Assembly (NCBI GenBank): GCA_009801015.1
Contig: VHZZ01000019.1
Span: 81,809-145,808, forward strand
Length of the DNA: 64,000 bases
Source of the DNA: Silene noctiflora
Taxonomy: Eukaryota; Streptophyta; Magnoliopsida; Caryophyllales; Caryophyllaceae
Direction of reading: 5' to 3'
Every line of letters starts with the position of its first letter. Position 1 is the stretch's first letter. The notes below the pieces were generated by a model. That model saw only the letters and a list, made by a program, of their open reading frames with translations. It had not been told where the DNA came from and searched no databases. The translations under genes and the position numbers were made by a program. Below are positions 46,701-59,420 of this stretch, piece after piece.

Positions 46701-49700
46701 TATATGGATCTGCGCTTGTCTGGAACCTACCTTTGTTAATGTATAAACTTGCAAGCTCCGTAAGTTCCTACCCTGTGACTCAGTTGTATTGTTTTTTTTA
46801 CTTTTGATTTACTTTTGTTTGTTACATATGTTTTCTGATGTTTAACTTTCCATTTGCAGGAACTTTCTCATCTAACAAAGTTACTTTCGACCAACCTTGA
46901 TGACATTTTGCGCGTGGCTGTTGCTACCAATCGTGTTGATGTAGTAGAGTCTAATGATATCTCTTTGTATGTTCAGAAGATGACCGAAAGTTTCCATGTT
47001 AAGAACAAAGCACTAACTGAGCAAGTTGGCTGTTTAATGTCCTTTGTGAATGAGTCAAATGCTTCTCTGTTGCAAGAATTACTCTCTACTAGCAAACTGG
47101 TAACACCTATGGTTCACAAGATGAAGAATATGGAAACAGATTATAGTGCGCTGGAAAATAAAGTTGCTGCTTTAGAAGATGATGTTTCAAGTCTGCTGTC
47201 TGCTTGTTCTGATGCCACTCAACTGCTGCAGCTCGAAGTGAGCAAGCAAAAGCCAGAACTCAGTTCAGCTCTCGAGTTTGAAGGAGAAAATGACCCAATT
47301 TTTCGTGAAAGCAAATATGCGATAGCCATTACTAGGCTGCTATCGGCTAGTAAAAAAGTTTCTAGTGTGTGTGAGCAGCTGCACAATTCTAGAAACTCGC
47401 TTTCATCTGCAACTGAGGAATTGCAGAGTAGCCTTAACGAAGCTAAAGTTGCAGCAAACGAGGCTATGAAGGAAAGAGATCTATATGGCAATAAGGTTCA
47501 TGAGTTGGAGACTGATATAGCTACCATACAAAATTTATGCAGTGAGCTGAGGCTTAAGTTGGAAAACTATCAAGAAATTGAAATTCATTTGAGAGAGAAA
47601 AATGCTGAGATTTCTTCTCTTGAGACCGCTTTGGTGACCAAAGAGAGAGGTGCATTTACTAATACTCCTTTCGAAAATGATTATATGAAAACAGTTGTTT
47701 TGCTAAATCGAACATCACCAATGTTTTGATGTATGCTACATTTTTGAAGAAACTAATGGTCAAACTTGCCATTGGTTGACCACTAAGGTCAAAAGGGACA
47801 ATAAATTTGTGATGGAGGTAGTATTGAATTTCTTATTCGTCTATAAATATGCCGATTTCGCATCACGCTTTAACGATTCTATTTAATGTTTCAGAAGCTG
47901 GAGAGGCTCACATTTGGTCGTCTCATGTCAAAAATCTCCTGGAGAGAGCGAAGAAAATCGAAGTTTCCATGGAAGCTTTACAGGCCCGAGACTTGGAGCC
48001 TCAGGATTCAGCTTCAGCCCATATAGGCAAGCTGTTTTACATCATTGACAAATATCCCGAGTTGCAAGATCATATTAATTCTCTTACTCATGAAAACACA
48101 AAGCTCCAGACTGCTCTTTCTGCTCAAATTCATGAAACAGAACATCTGAAAGAACAAGTTCAAAGTAGTTTTGTCCATGAGCAAGAATTGGAAAAGGTCA
48201 AGAGCAAAATAGTTGACATGGAAGATGGTCTGAATAGAATTATTCAGAAGTTTTCCACTAAAGATATTCCCGAGGACCAGAAACTTTTTGATGTAAATGA
48301 TCTTGTACAAGTATTAGAAAAGCTGGTAATGGCAGCCATCTCGGAATCCGAAAATTGGAAATCCAAAGCCCTTGAGTTTGAGTTGGAGGCAGAAAAGAGC
48401 ATCATTATCCAGAAAGAATCAGCCAAGTTTAAAGGGGAGGTACTTGATATGCAAGCAGGTGTTCAAAATGTTATCGAAATTTTGAGAAGTGATATAAGTT
48501 GGGACCGGAAACCTCTTGCTTCAAGCGATCTTGTCCAAGTACTGGAAGATCTTGCAAGGACAGTAGTTTCGGAACATGAAAATTTGAAATCAAAAGCACA
48601 GGAACTTGATACAGAGACTTGGAAGAGCAGTAATGAGCAAGAACTGATTGAGGTTAAAGAAGAATTGTCTATAATTGAAGGAGGTCTGAAGAGAATCATT
48701 CAAAAACTGAGAGGTGATGCGACGGTAGACCAGAGGCCTGTTGCTTCGAGGGATCTTTTACAATATTTAGAAAAAATGATCATGGCACTCATTACGGAGA
48801 CTGAAAATTCAAAATCTGAAATCCGTGAACTTGATTCAAAGTTGCTTGGAAGCCAGAAGATAACTAGTGATTTATCACTGAAGGTCAAGTCACTTGAAGA
48901 TTCACTTCAATCTAGGGTTGCTTCTTCTGACTCTGTTCAGGATAGGGGCATCTTTGAAGCACCCTCACTGCCGTCCGCATCGGAGATTTCTGAAATTGAA
49001 GATGTGGTAAGTGTGCCTATCATTCCTAAGTTCTAACATTGTCTCTATGACCTACGTGTATTTCTTTGTTTTTCATTGGTGCTGTTGAAGTTGGTTGTTT
49101 GTACTTTTGAATGTGTTCGGGAGCGGATGTTTATAGTGGGTAACCTAGTGGCTAGTCATTACAAAACTATGTGAACTTATTCTTTTTTTATCAGCCTGTC
49201 TATTCTTCGTTGATCAAATAATTATGTGTGTATAGAACTTCTTATCCGCTTTGTCTGTGCTGTTGACTGTTTTGTGCTGCATTTGTTTGTGTAACTGCCC
49301 TCTGTAGGAGCTTTTGTTACATTTCACATAATCATGGCTTGGTAGGTATATAAATTGCTAACTATCTGATTGATTGTCCAGGGCTCTGTTTCTAAAGCAA
49401 CGATATCTCCTGCCCCATCTTCTACTCATGTAAGAACGACGTGGAAAGGATCAAGTGATCACATTGCAGTAAACATTGACTCAGAGACCAGCCGGTTGAT
49501 TGATAATGAAGAAGCAGTTGAAGATAAAGGTTTGAAGCTTAAGAATTTGACACACTGTTTTCAGTGAGGAAAACTGTCCAGACCAATGATCGAACTTTAC
49601 TCTTTGTTTGCAGGTCATGTATTCAAATCCCTTAATACTTCAGGTCTCGTTCCTACTCAAGGGAAGATGATAGCTGATCGGGTAGATGGGTTCTGGTAAG

Positions 49701-50303
49701 TTTCTATTACTCACTGAATCCTTTGTATGTCATATTGTCATGTACTTCCTCCGTTTCCTTTTATTTGTCGTTTTAGAATGGTACGCATAAATTAAGAAAA
49801 TATTGGGAAATGATGTTTTGCTAGTTATATATACTCATATAATAAACGGAAATGATCTTTGAAAATAGAAAAATATTACTTTACAGCAATTAAATAGCTA
49901 GATTTATCTCTTTTTCACAAATAATTATAGTGTTTTGAAAATGTAAAAAAGAGGTAATACATGTAAAAATATAAAACGACAGCTAAAAAGAAATTTTATT
50001 TCAGCATCTGTATGATCTATCTGGTAAAGTTCGCCCTTTACGTAGAATTATATGATGGATGGAACTGAGACGTACAAAAATATCGGCCTTGTGTACAGAA
50101 TTTCTCCATTAAATTCTTTGCTCTAAACTAGACGATGAGTATGCATTACATGTATTGTTTTGTTTGCTTGCTGCTAAACAAAATCTTTCAATCCTGACAG
50201 GGTATCGGGTGGTCGAATGTTAATGAGTCGCCCACGAGCAAGACTAGGGCTTATTGCATATTGGCTCTTCCTCCACATCTGGTTACTGGGAACCATTTTG
50301 TAA
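40785..50303 (+). CDS. TNO1: TNO1-type trans-Golgi coiled-coil protein, tail-anchored (At1g24460 type)
   Basis: Exons are 40785-40895, 42852-43211, 43298-46405, 46860-47649, 47895-49006, 49382-49529, 49614-49695 and 50201-50303. All join in frame to 1,937 residues (Arabidopsis TNO1 is about 1,800). The N-terminus is acidic (EDMFMDAPEDLG, like the family's EDMFVDAPEEL). About 1,600 residues of long coiled coil follow. They include two related blocks, EKLSLAVTKGKALVQQRD and EKLSMAVKKGKGLVQERE, present in the family. The C-terminus (LVPTQGKMIADRVDGFWVSG, then SRPRARLGL) ends with a membrane anchor, IAYWLFLHIWLLGTIL. In Arabidopsis TNO1 binds the SNARE SYP41 at the trans-Golgi network and is needed for vacuolar trafficking and salt tolerance. 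Exon 3 is unusually long (3.1 kb). Intron 1 carries a tandem repeat that copies the exon 1 splice donor. Confidence 0.95.
40885..42000 (+). repeat. Intronic tandem repeat copying the TNO1 exon 1 donor
   Basis: Four to five diverged units of about 150-200 bp. Each includes a donor-like 'ag(g)ta(t/a)a(c/g)tt(a/c)attt', a 'gcacattgattgtt' segment, 'gattgcatttgttcgatttt' and 'tttattg(c/t)ttagattt'. Donor-like sites are at 40896 (the real one), about 41098, 41270, 41802 and 41949. The third unit is split by the hAT element. Confidence 0.7.
41284..41657. mobile_element. hAT-type MITE with 8 bp target duplication
   Basis: The ends are CAGTGGCGATTCTAG and (inverted) CAGAGGCGGTTCTGG. A perfect 8 bp duplication, CTTATTTC, flanks it (41276-41283 and 41658-41665). 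Inside, a 60-65 bp segment ('tacggtaggagcaaaaaagt...atgggtaagagt') is repeated in tandem. An 8 bp duplication with CAG...CTG tips fits hAT. No transposase frame. It sits in TNO1 intron 1. Confidence 0.85.
49743..50003. mobile_element. Possible Stowaway-like element in TNO1 intron 7
   Basis: The left edge, 'cttcctccgtttccttttat', leads to 'ttgtcgtttta'. Near the right edge 'taaaacgacagctaaaaag' is its approximate reverse complement. The ends are diverged and the exact borders are uncertain. Confidence 0.45.
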
Positions 50304-50967
50304 TCAAGTTCTGTAGGTTTGATCAGATATTTAGACCACACTCGACATGATTAATAACCTCGAATGTATTAGATGTAGATTTAAATCAATTTATTGATTA
50401 TCCATACGCTGTTCATAGTCCTATATAATTCAATTTGTTCGTCCTCTGCAATTGTTTTTCAAGTATTAGAACGGCAAGAACGGTACCTGCTAGGCTTCTG
50501 CCTCTGCTAGTGTATATGTTTATGCTAAATGACTAATGTTGTGGTTTGCAGTTTTGCACCATCCGATTTAATCTGAACTCGAGTAGGACCTCAATCACAC
50601 AAAAGGAACAATGATATCGAGTTTCTTTTGGTTGTGTTCCATTCCCGGCTATCTTCAAGCTCAAAAAAAAGGAATATAAATTTCCGAAGCAACATTTTTT
50701 AAACTAAATTTGTAGGATGACTTGAACAAAAATGAAAACTAAAAATAAACTGAACTGAATTGACCTCAAAAATTGAATTTTACCGAGCCTGTGGTAAACT
50801 TATGTGAAAACGGGCTTTCGATTTTCAACTGGACTAAATTGTGGCCCAGTTCATGAGCCCCAACATCAACTTCTTTTTTGTATTTTTGGGTACAAAATCT
50901 TCTTGAATTTCAACCACAAACTTGATGTTACCAACCTTGATTGTTCTAAAGGTAACCTCAAATTGTA
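50304..50967. other. 3' flank of TNO1 and intergenic DNA
   Basis: Contains the probable TNO1 3' UTR (to about 50460). No further gene. A short open frame at 50804 has no family resemblance. Confidence 0.4.
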
Positions 50968-51057
50968 CTCTTTCCGTCTCAAGTCATTTATTTACATTTT
51001 GTATTCATTATAAGAGGTATTTTAATCAAAGGTAAACAAATGATTGAGACGGGGAAG
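50968..51057. mobile_element. Short (90 bp) Stowaway-like MITE
   Basis: The ends are CTCTTTCCGTCTC and (inverted) CTTCCCCGTCTC, with subterminal 'catttatttac' against 'gtaaacaaatg'. TA lies on both sides (50966-50967 and 51058-51059). Confidence 0.75.
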
Positions 51058-51147
51058 TACAAATTACTGATAGTGTAACTGTGTAAGTGTTTTTCTCTTC
51101 GATACTCTATTAGCCCCTGAGCCCTAATCATTTGTTTACGCTATATA

Positions 51148-51401
51148 CTCCCTCCGATCCAGACAAATGATAACACTTGCTTTTTGGCATTATTCATGAT
51201 CGTAGGGAATCTTTGATATTATTCTTAATCTATAAGGCAAAATATAGTTATGTGAGATCTTGTTTGATTCATCGTCACGAATGTTACAAGAATATCAAAT
51301 TTTTATAATTTTTAATAATGTGTAACTAAAGATATTCACGTTGCAAAACGTGCCTCGACAAATGTGATAAAGCAGTTACCATTTGTGTGGATCGGATGAA
51401 G
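51148..51401. mobile_element. Stowaway MITE nested in another Stowaway-like element
   Basis: The ends are CTCCCTCCGATCC and (inverted) CTTCATCCGATCC, with 'acaaatgataac' against 'gttaccatttgt'. TA flanks both ends. Outside it, 'aatcatttgtttacgctata' on the left and 'tatatgtaaacaaatgactg' on the right are the two halves of a second, older element (about 51112-51455). Confidence 0.75.
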
Positions 51402-51403
51402 TA

Positions 51404-52072
51404 TATATATGTTTTTTTTATAAAGGATATATATGTAAACAAATGACTGAGACGAGAGAAGCGTATGAATATCTCATAATAGCTTCCTATTCCTATTATT
51501 GCAAATGGATTAATCTCATTTCGTGCAAGTAGCAAGTTTACTCCTTTTGATGAGCTAAACTGGAAATGGTTCTTCTCACTGCACACAATTTTTGGTGTAA
51601 AGTTACATGTAACAGCTTAATTACCAAGACCCACCTTGGAAATTATCTTCCATTCAGTTAGTTTCCTTTAATCTCTTAATTACATCGGGTGTACCACATT
51701 ATCGTAGATTCTGCTTAATTATTTACAGAAAATGCTCTCAAAATTCAGTATTCTGATTGTCTTTGTGTACGATGACGTGATACACCCGGTTTTACCTCAT
51801 GATATGCTGAGACTTCATTACATGATTTGATTAGTATATTTTCCCTTTGATTAGGTGGAGATAATCTAGTATTGCAGTTAAACCATGTAAGATTGTATTT
51901 TGAGTTGTGATTTTAAAGTATTAAGTCTTGCTTGTGACGGTCTTAAGTCAAGAAGTCTCACAACCCGCTTTTGTAAATCGGTTCTGAGTGCCGTCATAAC
52001 TTAAGACTGTCACAACTGACAAGTAAGAATTTGTGATGATTAAATTGGTTGAGTTCATGTTTTTTTTGGCTT
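51404..52072. other. Upstream region of the CPBP gene, with a foldback fragment
   Basis: A transit-peptide exon of the downstream gene is expected somewhere here. A candidate ATG at 51569 opens 30 codons (MVLLTAHNFWCKVTCNSL...), but its donor phase does not fit the next exon. At 51915-52010, 'cttgtgacggtcttaagtca' and 'tgacttaagactgtcaca'-like sequences form an imperfect inverted repeat of the GACGG type. Confidence 0.35.
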
Positions 52073-54413
52073 ATGAAGGAGGGATATGGAACTAGAGTAG
52101 TGGCATTTGCTAGTCGAAAATCAGCGAAAAAACTAAGGCGAAATAAGGAACAGCAAACTGAGGTGGTACTGCAAAGTATTAAGTCATTAGATGATACTAA
52201 TGGAGTGGGCAGTAATCCGCCTTCAACGCGTGATGTCGTTGATGAAGACTTATCCTTTGTGAATAGCAAAAGCGAGGCTAGTTCGGTTAGCAATGTCATT
52301 CCTTCAAGGAGGGTTGTTCTTCAAGCTTGTATTTTGACTTCTGGGTTGATAGCTGCTCTGGGGTTTACAATTCGGCAGGTTACTCTTCTTTGAACCTTCT
52401 TGGCCCTTTTTCTAGGAGGTGCTTTCTACGAGTATAGTTATTTTCGTATGATAGTTTGGTTCTATCATTACATTGTCTAGTTGATATCATCCATCTGAGG
52501 TACCTATGTGAGTTCCGAATCATGGAATGAAACATAAGATCTCTAATTTATGAGCCATGAGGAGTCGAGGACTCCTATTGTCAGTTGGTTTATGATGTGA
52601 TCCCGGGGCTGCAGAATTTTGGTAAACTGAACTTTTTGTGTAATTTATGTCAGTCAAGTGAGATATTTTTAACGAAAAATTCTTGATCGGAGAACTGGTA
52701 TATCTATGGAGCTCTACTCATTGTTCTCTCATTCATTTATTGGCGTATTTCCTGTGGTTATCTGGCAATGTGTATTAATGAGCTGAACTTGAACTTTCTC
52801 TTGTGAATTCATGTACGGTATTATTATCAGAGAATTTAGCACCTTGATGCCCTATAAACATGGCTTGCTTGGTCTTAGAAGAGGCTATTTCTAAAGCAAG
52901 TTATGTTCAGACTTCAGATTGTTGAATTATACGCTTTCACAAGAATCACAACTGTTGCACTCCTCGCATATGCTATAATCAGTTAATTACCCAGGAAACT
53001 ATGTGCAGTTTTGTTCGTTAGATAAAGCATGCAGTTTTTTTTTGTTGCTTTTCTCTTGATATTTTGATTTAATTCTTATGGACCAACAAGTTTGGTTTTT
53101 ATGTCTGTGTCATCCCACTGGTTCCTAATCCCATGTTTCTCTTTCTCGGAACAAAAATGTTCAGATATCACCTCTGTTATCGGAAGCAGGGTTGCCATTC
53201 TTTGACTGCTCTCAAGTGTCTTGTAAGTTGTATGTTCATTGCTTTTTCCCAAGTACTTATACTCCGTACTATTTATCTAGATCTCAGTGAATACAGTGAT
53301 CTACAACTGGGAATTAGCATAAAATTTCAGCGGATTAACTGTTATGTGCACACTACTTTTCAAGAGGGTAACCTATTTCTTGTCTCCTGCAGTTGGTTTC
53401 GAGGTTTGGCATCTTGAGTTGATTGCAGGTTTGGCTGTGTTAATATCTGTATCCAGATACACCTTACTAAACACCTGGCCAGATTTTGCCGAATCAAGTG
53501 AATCATCCAACACGCAGGTACTCTCAGTTCTCGTTGTGGAAAAATGACTATCAAGTACCTCTATAGCTCCCGCAAATAGCGGGGTGGTGGGTCGTTTGTA
53601 GACAACCTTTACTCCCATGGGTTGTTTCTGGGTGACCAATAAAGAAATGAGTCAAAAGGTGCATCAAATGATTGACCTCCATAATGAGAAGAAGCACGAT
53701 CAGTTTAATGATTTCTTGCTTTATTCCATCAGAATCTAGAACAAAAAAACAACGAATCTTTGTTTGCATTGGAGACTGAAACAAAAAGGATAATTTTACT
53801 CGATATGCAAAATTTATCCCTTTTGTAAATTTGCATGATCGAGTAATATTGAATCATTCCAATTCCTGAACTGTACATTTGTGTTGTTTTGTAAATTTAG
53901 GTCTTGACATCCCTACAGACCTTTGATTACCCGATTGTTGCATTTCTGCCAGGGATCAGTGAGGTTTGTTTGAACAATGCTTTTTCATAACTTGCCATTC
54001 AGTAAGCAAATTCAATCTCTGACCCAGTTTTGGTCGGTTGGGTATCAGGAATTACTTTTCCGTGGTGCACTGTTACCTCTTTTTGGCCTGAACTGGAAAA
54101 GTGCTCTTGCAGTTGCAGCTGTTTTCGGAGTTCTACACTTAGGGAGTGGCAGAAAAACCTCCTTCGCAATTTGGTAAATAACTGTGTTCTTTTTGGCAAA
54201 ACTCATTCTCTTTATGTTCTTAAATTTCCAAGACTGAACTTTGGATGCTCTTTTTATGCTGTTAGGGCGACATTTGTCGGGCTTGCATACGGGTATGCCA
54301 CCATTGTAACTTCAAGCATGGTCGTGCCTATGACAGCTCACGCTCTGAACAATCTTATTGGCGCGGTTATCTGGTATCAGACATCTAGATCATCGAAACA
54401 AGCATTGAGATAA
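52073..54413 (+). CDS. CPBP (type II CAAX protease-like) membrane protein, plastid type, 5' end unresolved
   Basis: Exons are 52073-52378, 53165-53222, 53393-53517, 53901-53963, 54049-54173 and 54266-54413. They give 274 residues from the first in-frame ATG (MKEGYGTRVVAFASRKS). Plant homologues (At1g14270-like) have a transit peptide before the RVVAFA.RKS segment, so a 5' exon is probably missing. A splice acceptor is also possible at 52078 ('atgaag|gag'). Membrane spans lie around ACILTSGLIAALGF, LELIAGLAVLISV and the C-terminal part. The three CPBP motifs are present: EELLFRG (split between exons 5' and 3' of an intron at GISE|ELLFRG), FGVLHLG and HALNN. These supply the glutamates, histidines and asparagine of the intramembrane site. 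Proteolytic activity of plant members is mostly unproven. Confidence 0.82.
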
Positions 54414-55380
54414 ATAATTTGGAGTGACATTTATAACAGATTCACTGATGTTCCATTGTAATTCGACATCTGCAGAATGCGGAATGCACTATACAGAAAA
54501 TATACTGGTTTCTGATTAATATGAATGATTATACTACATTTAAGGGCTTAAGGCGCTACAGAGCTACGCTACATCCTTTTCAATTAATCTACCGTGTCAT
54601 TTTTTTCTCTTATCGATGTTCCACCCCCTGTCGCGGATCCTAACTGAAAGACGCTACACTTGTAATACAGTAATGGTTTCTGATAAATGTGAAGTTGCAG
54701 GAAAATTTTGCTCAGCATCTTTTGATTACCAGCTTTATTAAGCCTTATTCATCAACATCAAAATTGGTTAACTGAATCTGTACAAGGCATATTATAATTA
54801 GAGCCGAGTTTGCAAATTCTATATTAAGCTCATCTCGGTTGAGAACAGCTCCATTCGATTCAATTCAACCCGACTACAAACTATTTGATTCACATCAGAA
54901 ATTGCCCTGGTAATAAAATATTCCTTCAACAAAAAAAAAAGTCTATGTTATTGTGGTTAATGAATTTCGGTTACCCTCCATTTTTATCAACATTAACGAC
55001 GGACGAAGACAATAAAGCATGTATTCTCATGTGAGACGGTACTCGATAACGCCAAAAGTTAAAATTGTTTATGCTACTCATTTCTGTGTATATTAATCAA
55101 TCAATTTATCTAACTCAAGTATAAAAACACGTGACGTAGCATATTTACGAATGACATTATTACCCGCTTTTTTATTTAGTAAACATTGTGTACTTTTCAG
55201 TGTGATTGGTCTCATCATTCTCATGTCATTGGTCAATGGTCAAGACCACAATTGACTCCCTTGTCTATAGTCTAAATTCTCAGAAAATTTAATAGTTCAA
55301 CAAACTACAAATATTAACATCAGTGGAGTTGCTATTTCATGTACGGATTTTACTGAGTCGTACCCGAAAAAAGTCGAAAA
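54414..55380. other. Spacer between the CPBP gene and RGS1
   Basis: Holds the CPBP 3' UTR and the RGS1 promoter and leader. AT-rich, with no transposon ends recognised and no further gene. Confidence 0.45.
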
Positions 55381-58300
55381 ATGGGAGGATGTTCAGTAAC
55401 AGGAGGATGCCCAAGTGACTATGTTGCCATTTCTATATCTTCCCTTGCTCTCCTTATGTATGTTACCCCAAAGTTTCTTCCTTTTTAAAATCTTTACTCT
55501 TATTTTGATGAATTTTTTGTATGAATTTGCTGATTTGGGATGTTTTTGTGGTTCAATTTAATATAGTTTTGATATGGGTTTGTTGTGCAATGTCAATTTA
55601 ATGTTAAATTTTGATGAATTTCTGTAAAAGTTTTTACCTTTTCTGCAATTTTATGTGTTAGATTGATCCAATTGTTTAATTGGGGTTATAAATTGCATTA
55701 TTTTTAAGGTTGCATATTTGTTTGAACTTTGGATGATAACTTACTCGGTTCAATCATTTGTTTACATTTGATTAAAATATAATAGAGGATAAAAAAGGTA
55801 ACCAAATAAACGAGCCAGACGGAGTACATGACAGTGTTGTTTAGCTTAGATGATAGTGCCTCCATTTGAATGAAAATCCAATTTTAGTATCCAAAGTTCG
55901 TATCTTTGATAAGATCTACTTCCTCTATCCCAATCATTTGTTTACCTTTGATTAAAATGCCCCTCACATTATGTCGAGAAGAGGCAATGGATTCAGTACA
56001 GTTATCAGTGTTCTAGTTTTATGCATGTAGATTGTAGGATATCTTGAACTCTTTATGACTCGGTACATTTGGTTGTATATTTGCTTCATGAATTATCTCT
56101 TTCTCTGTAGGCTTCTTGCTCGTTCAGCATTTCCGTTTCTGATTTACAAGCTATCAATTCCTAAAGGCAGTGCCTTTTGGATTCCTGCTACCCAAATTTT
56201 TGCTAGCTTCAATCTTTTGGCGTCTGTTGTGGTAAAGGACGCCTCTTCGCAATAGTTATATGAGATGGTCCTACACGTAAGATCAACCCATTAAGAATTT
56301 GGTTGGTGTTACTTGTGAGACCATCTCATACCACTTACAAGAACTCATTGCTTGCCTTCTACGGAGTAATTGCTAATTTGTTATACGTGATTTACTTGTA
56401 GATGTCGGTCAATCTGATTAAATTTGAGAAGAGACATTGGTGGCAGTCATGTTATGTATGGGCAGGTAGCTAATCACTTATATTGAGTTCAGATACGCTT
56501 TAATTATCATTGCTGTGATTTTCTGATATCAACCTGCAATTTTTACTATTTTCTGGATCTTGCGTACAGTTTGGGCTGAAGGACCTTTCGGATTTGGGTT
56601 GCTGCTCAGCTGTCGCATAGTACAGGTCTATCATCTGTATTTTGTATTTGTCAAGTAAGTCTAACTTAAGAACCCAGAAAATAAGCTCTTATGGTTAAAA
56701 TTTGCAAACTAGCGGTTAAAGAGTATATTTTGTTATCATAAATTAGCTAGGTCCTTCGTTGGCCTTTATTACAATAACATATCTAAGTTGTTTATCTGAA
56801 ATTTTCCTACTTCAGGAAGCGGCTGCCAGCAATAAGATCGCGGTTTTTTCTACCACTTATTCTCTTACCATGGGTTGCAGGAGCTGCATGTAAGTATAGC
56901 GGTGGTGCTTGATTTTGCTTCTTATAGTAGATTAATAAACTGCTACTTGTTACGTTGATAAATTCTTGTTGAGAGCATGTTATGGATACACGGTTATCAA
57001 CACATCATATGCTTATTTGCTTAGTTCTTTTGAAGAAGATATTCTTATTGTTCAGTTGAATTATACGATGTCAACTGTGAATGTGGTTATAATGAAATCA
57101 TTGTGTTGCTCTTTTTTTTTGGTTTTCTTGCCTCCGTATGAGTCTCATTTTGCTTCATAATTTATAGAACAGACTAGTAGCTTAAGTCGGTTCATAATAA
57201 GGTTAAGTCCGTCGTCACATATAAATTACTCTTAACTCTATTCGCTTATATGTTGATCAACTTGTGTCTTGGATTTCTGGTTTTCAGGTATACATATAAA
57301 GAAACCATTGAACTATAAATGTCGAATGAATGCTCTATGGACCATTCCAGTGGTATTTCTGCATTCTCTTTATGTTGTTATCCTGGTTGGCTTTACAAGG
57401 GCTATTCGGCATGTCGATTTTAGATTCCATGAGCTCAAAGACCTCTGGCGTGGAGTTCTTGTATCTTCGATTTCTGTTGGTATGCTCTTTTATCATCTTA
57501 ATATGCCTTTTATCCAAACATCACCTTATTTCCTGAACACCCAGGAATAGACGAATGCCAACTAGCTTAAACGGTAAAGTCATAAAGGACTGATACTCAG
57601 GACCTAGGTTACAAGACCCGTCAGCAGCAAAACTACTCTTATGGCTCCCTATACACCCAAAGAAACAAATCGGCTTAATAAAAGTCTACAACACATGACT
57701 TTGGATTTCTTTTTTTTCACAAGGATTTGCCATTTAAACCGAGTGTAAATGTATATTCTTGTGATCAGCATTGAGGATCCACATTCCTCGTGTTATTAAT
57801 TCTAGTTCTTTATGCTTGTGGAATTTTGAGTATTATTCTTTGGAATTTTCTACGTTGCTTGCCTATAGAATAGTCTAGTAAATAATTATACTCTACCTGT
57901 CACGCAGGATTTTGGGTCGTTGCTTATATTTTGAATGAAACCCACGATGACAAATGGCTTCAAGTTGTCTCCAGATTTCTCCTTGCTCTTATGGTAAGCA
58001 TTTTAAATGATATTCATGTCGGTCGACCGCAAATCATTTTGGGGTCAAGGCCATGTTATTGTTGTTTTGTTGGTAACTCGCGTATTTGATGCTATAGTTA
58101 AAAGCTGATTATTTATTTCCCTTTGGATGAAACGATGGCCCACAGGCAAGTACGTTTGTATTGGCATTCTTCTCTTTGTCCAGTTCGCAACCACTTCTGT
58201 CACAAATTAGTTTAAGGATCAGAGACCGTCCGGAATTTGAAACCATGGGCCAGGCTCTAGGAATTTCTGACAATGGAGTTGCGTCACAAAGAGAACAACC

Positions 58301-59420
58301 AATGTCCGCACATTGTGATGAGCCTCTCGAGAAGCTTCTTTTGAGCAAAAAATTTCGCCAGTCTTTCATGGCTTTTGCAGACAGGTTTCTTTCTTAATCT
58401 TTTTAATGTTTTTTCTTTTCTTTTTTTTTTAAAAGAAAAAACATTCGGGAGAGACGTAATGACAATGCTGTGGAGATGCTCAAGACAGTCCTTGGGTTTA
58501 CTTCAGTTTCTGGATACCATTCTTAAAATGCACTTTTTCCTTTTGGTTTAAACTATCTGGTTTAGTCTGAGTTCGAGCTCGGTAAAACCTGAAGTACGGT
58601 AGAGGCAGAGCACTTGTTCTATCTTTTGAACTTTAACACTGTTGCGTTTAGGCCTTCAAGGTCTCGAATCTGAGACATGTGGTTATGCTAGATCAACTCT
58701 CTACCAAGTGATATAATTAGGCAGGGTATTCTTCAATGCACCTTTTGAGGAAACTATAACCTTTTTCTTCGTGAGATGTAGCTGTTGGGCCGGTGAGAGT
58801 GTACACATCTATGATGAAGTCCTAGAGCTCGGAAATTTACCTGCTGATGATTCTGTCAGAAGAATCTATATGGCAAGACACATTATTCAGAAGTATATTG
58901 TTCCAGGTAAGTATCTGAAACTTCTTTTTCCTGTTATTCTCGAGAAGGCTTCTCTGAAAGCATCTTAGAATTTGACTGACGGAATTTTTCATGTCAGGCG
59001 CTCCAATGGAAGTGAATATATCTCACCGGTGTCGGGAGCAAATCTTAAACACTATTGATCTTTCCCACCCCAATTTATTCAAAAGTGCTGTCGTTGAGTT
59101 GTTGCATTTAATGAGAACTGTAAGTCACATTCCGTCCTTTCAATCAACAAAATCGATAACAAACCAATTTCTCCAAGTCGAAACTTTTAACTAACAGCTA
59201 CTTCTTTTTGAAGAATTTGGTTAGGGATTATTGGTCATCTGCATTCTACATGAAATTCAGAGAAGCCGAAGGGAATGACCATGATCTAGAACTGGTTACG
59301 ACCTGGAATGTCGGTCCAAGGCTTAGTTGTGTACAAGCGGCCGATGACCCTTTTCACCAAAACCACCTTCTACTGGATTTGAATCACAATAGTCATGAAC
59401 AAGACATATTGCCATCATGA
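55381..59420 (+). CDS. RGS1: Regulator of G-protein signalling 1, seven-transmembrane RGS protein
   Basis: Exons are 55381-55457, 56111-56231, 56402-56465, 56570-56654, 56816-56889, 57288-57479, 57908-57993, 58146-58384, 58782-58906, 58998-59119 and 59214-59420. All phases agree and give 463 residues (Arabidopsis RGS1, At3g26090, is 459). The N-terminus [16 protein letters not shown] matches the family. Seven membrane spans lie within residues 15-255, with the conserved [15 protein letters not shown] and KKRLP stretches. A cytosolic RGS box runs from about residue 292 ([20 protein letters not shown]) to 410 ([15 protein letters not shown]). The protein speeds GTP hydrolysis by the self-activating plant G-alpha and is removed from the plasma membrane upon sugar or flagellin signals (known for Arabidopsis). 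The C-terminal tail keeps Ser residues (RLSCVQ..DDPF) as in the family. Intron 8 carries a SINE. Confidence 0.96.
55741..55990. mobile_element. Short Stowaway-like element and a second partial one in RGS1 intron 1
   Basis: At about 55741-55829, 'actcggttcaatcatttg' to 'ggtaaccaaataaacgagcc' followed by 'agacggagta' forms a 90 bp element. At 55918-55970, 'ttcctctatcccaatcattt' starts a second one whose other end was not found. Confidence 0.5.
58411..58710 (-). mobile_element. tRNA-derived SINE in RGS1 intron 8
   Basis: On the minus strand, 'tatcacttggtagagagttg' resembles a tRNA A-box region and 'agattcgagacc' a B-box. The element would end in an A-rich tail, seen on the plus strand as a T-rich run at 58411-58430. 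The body is diverged, and target duplications were not found. Confidence 0.5.
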
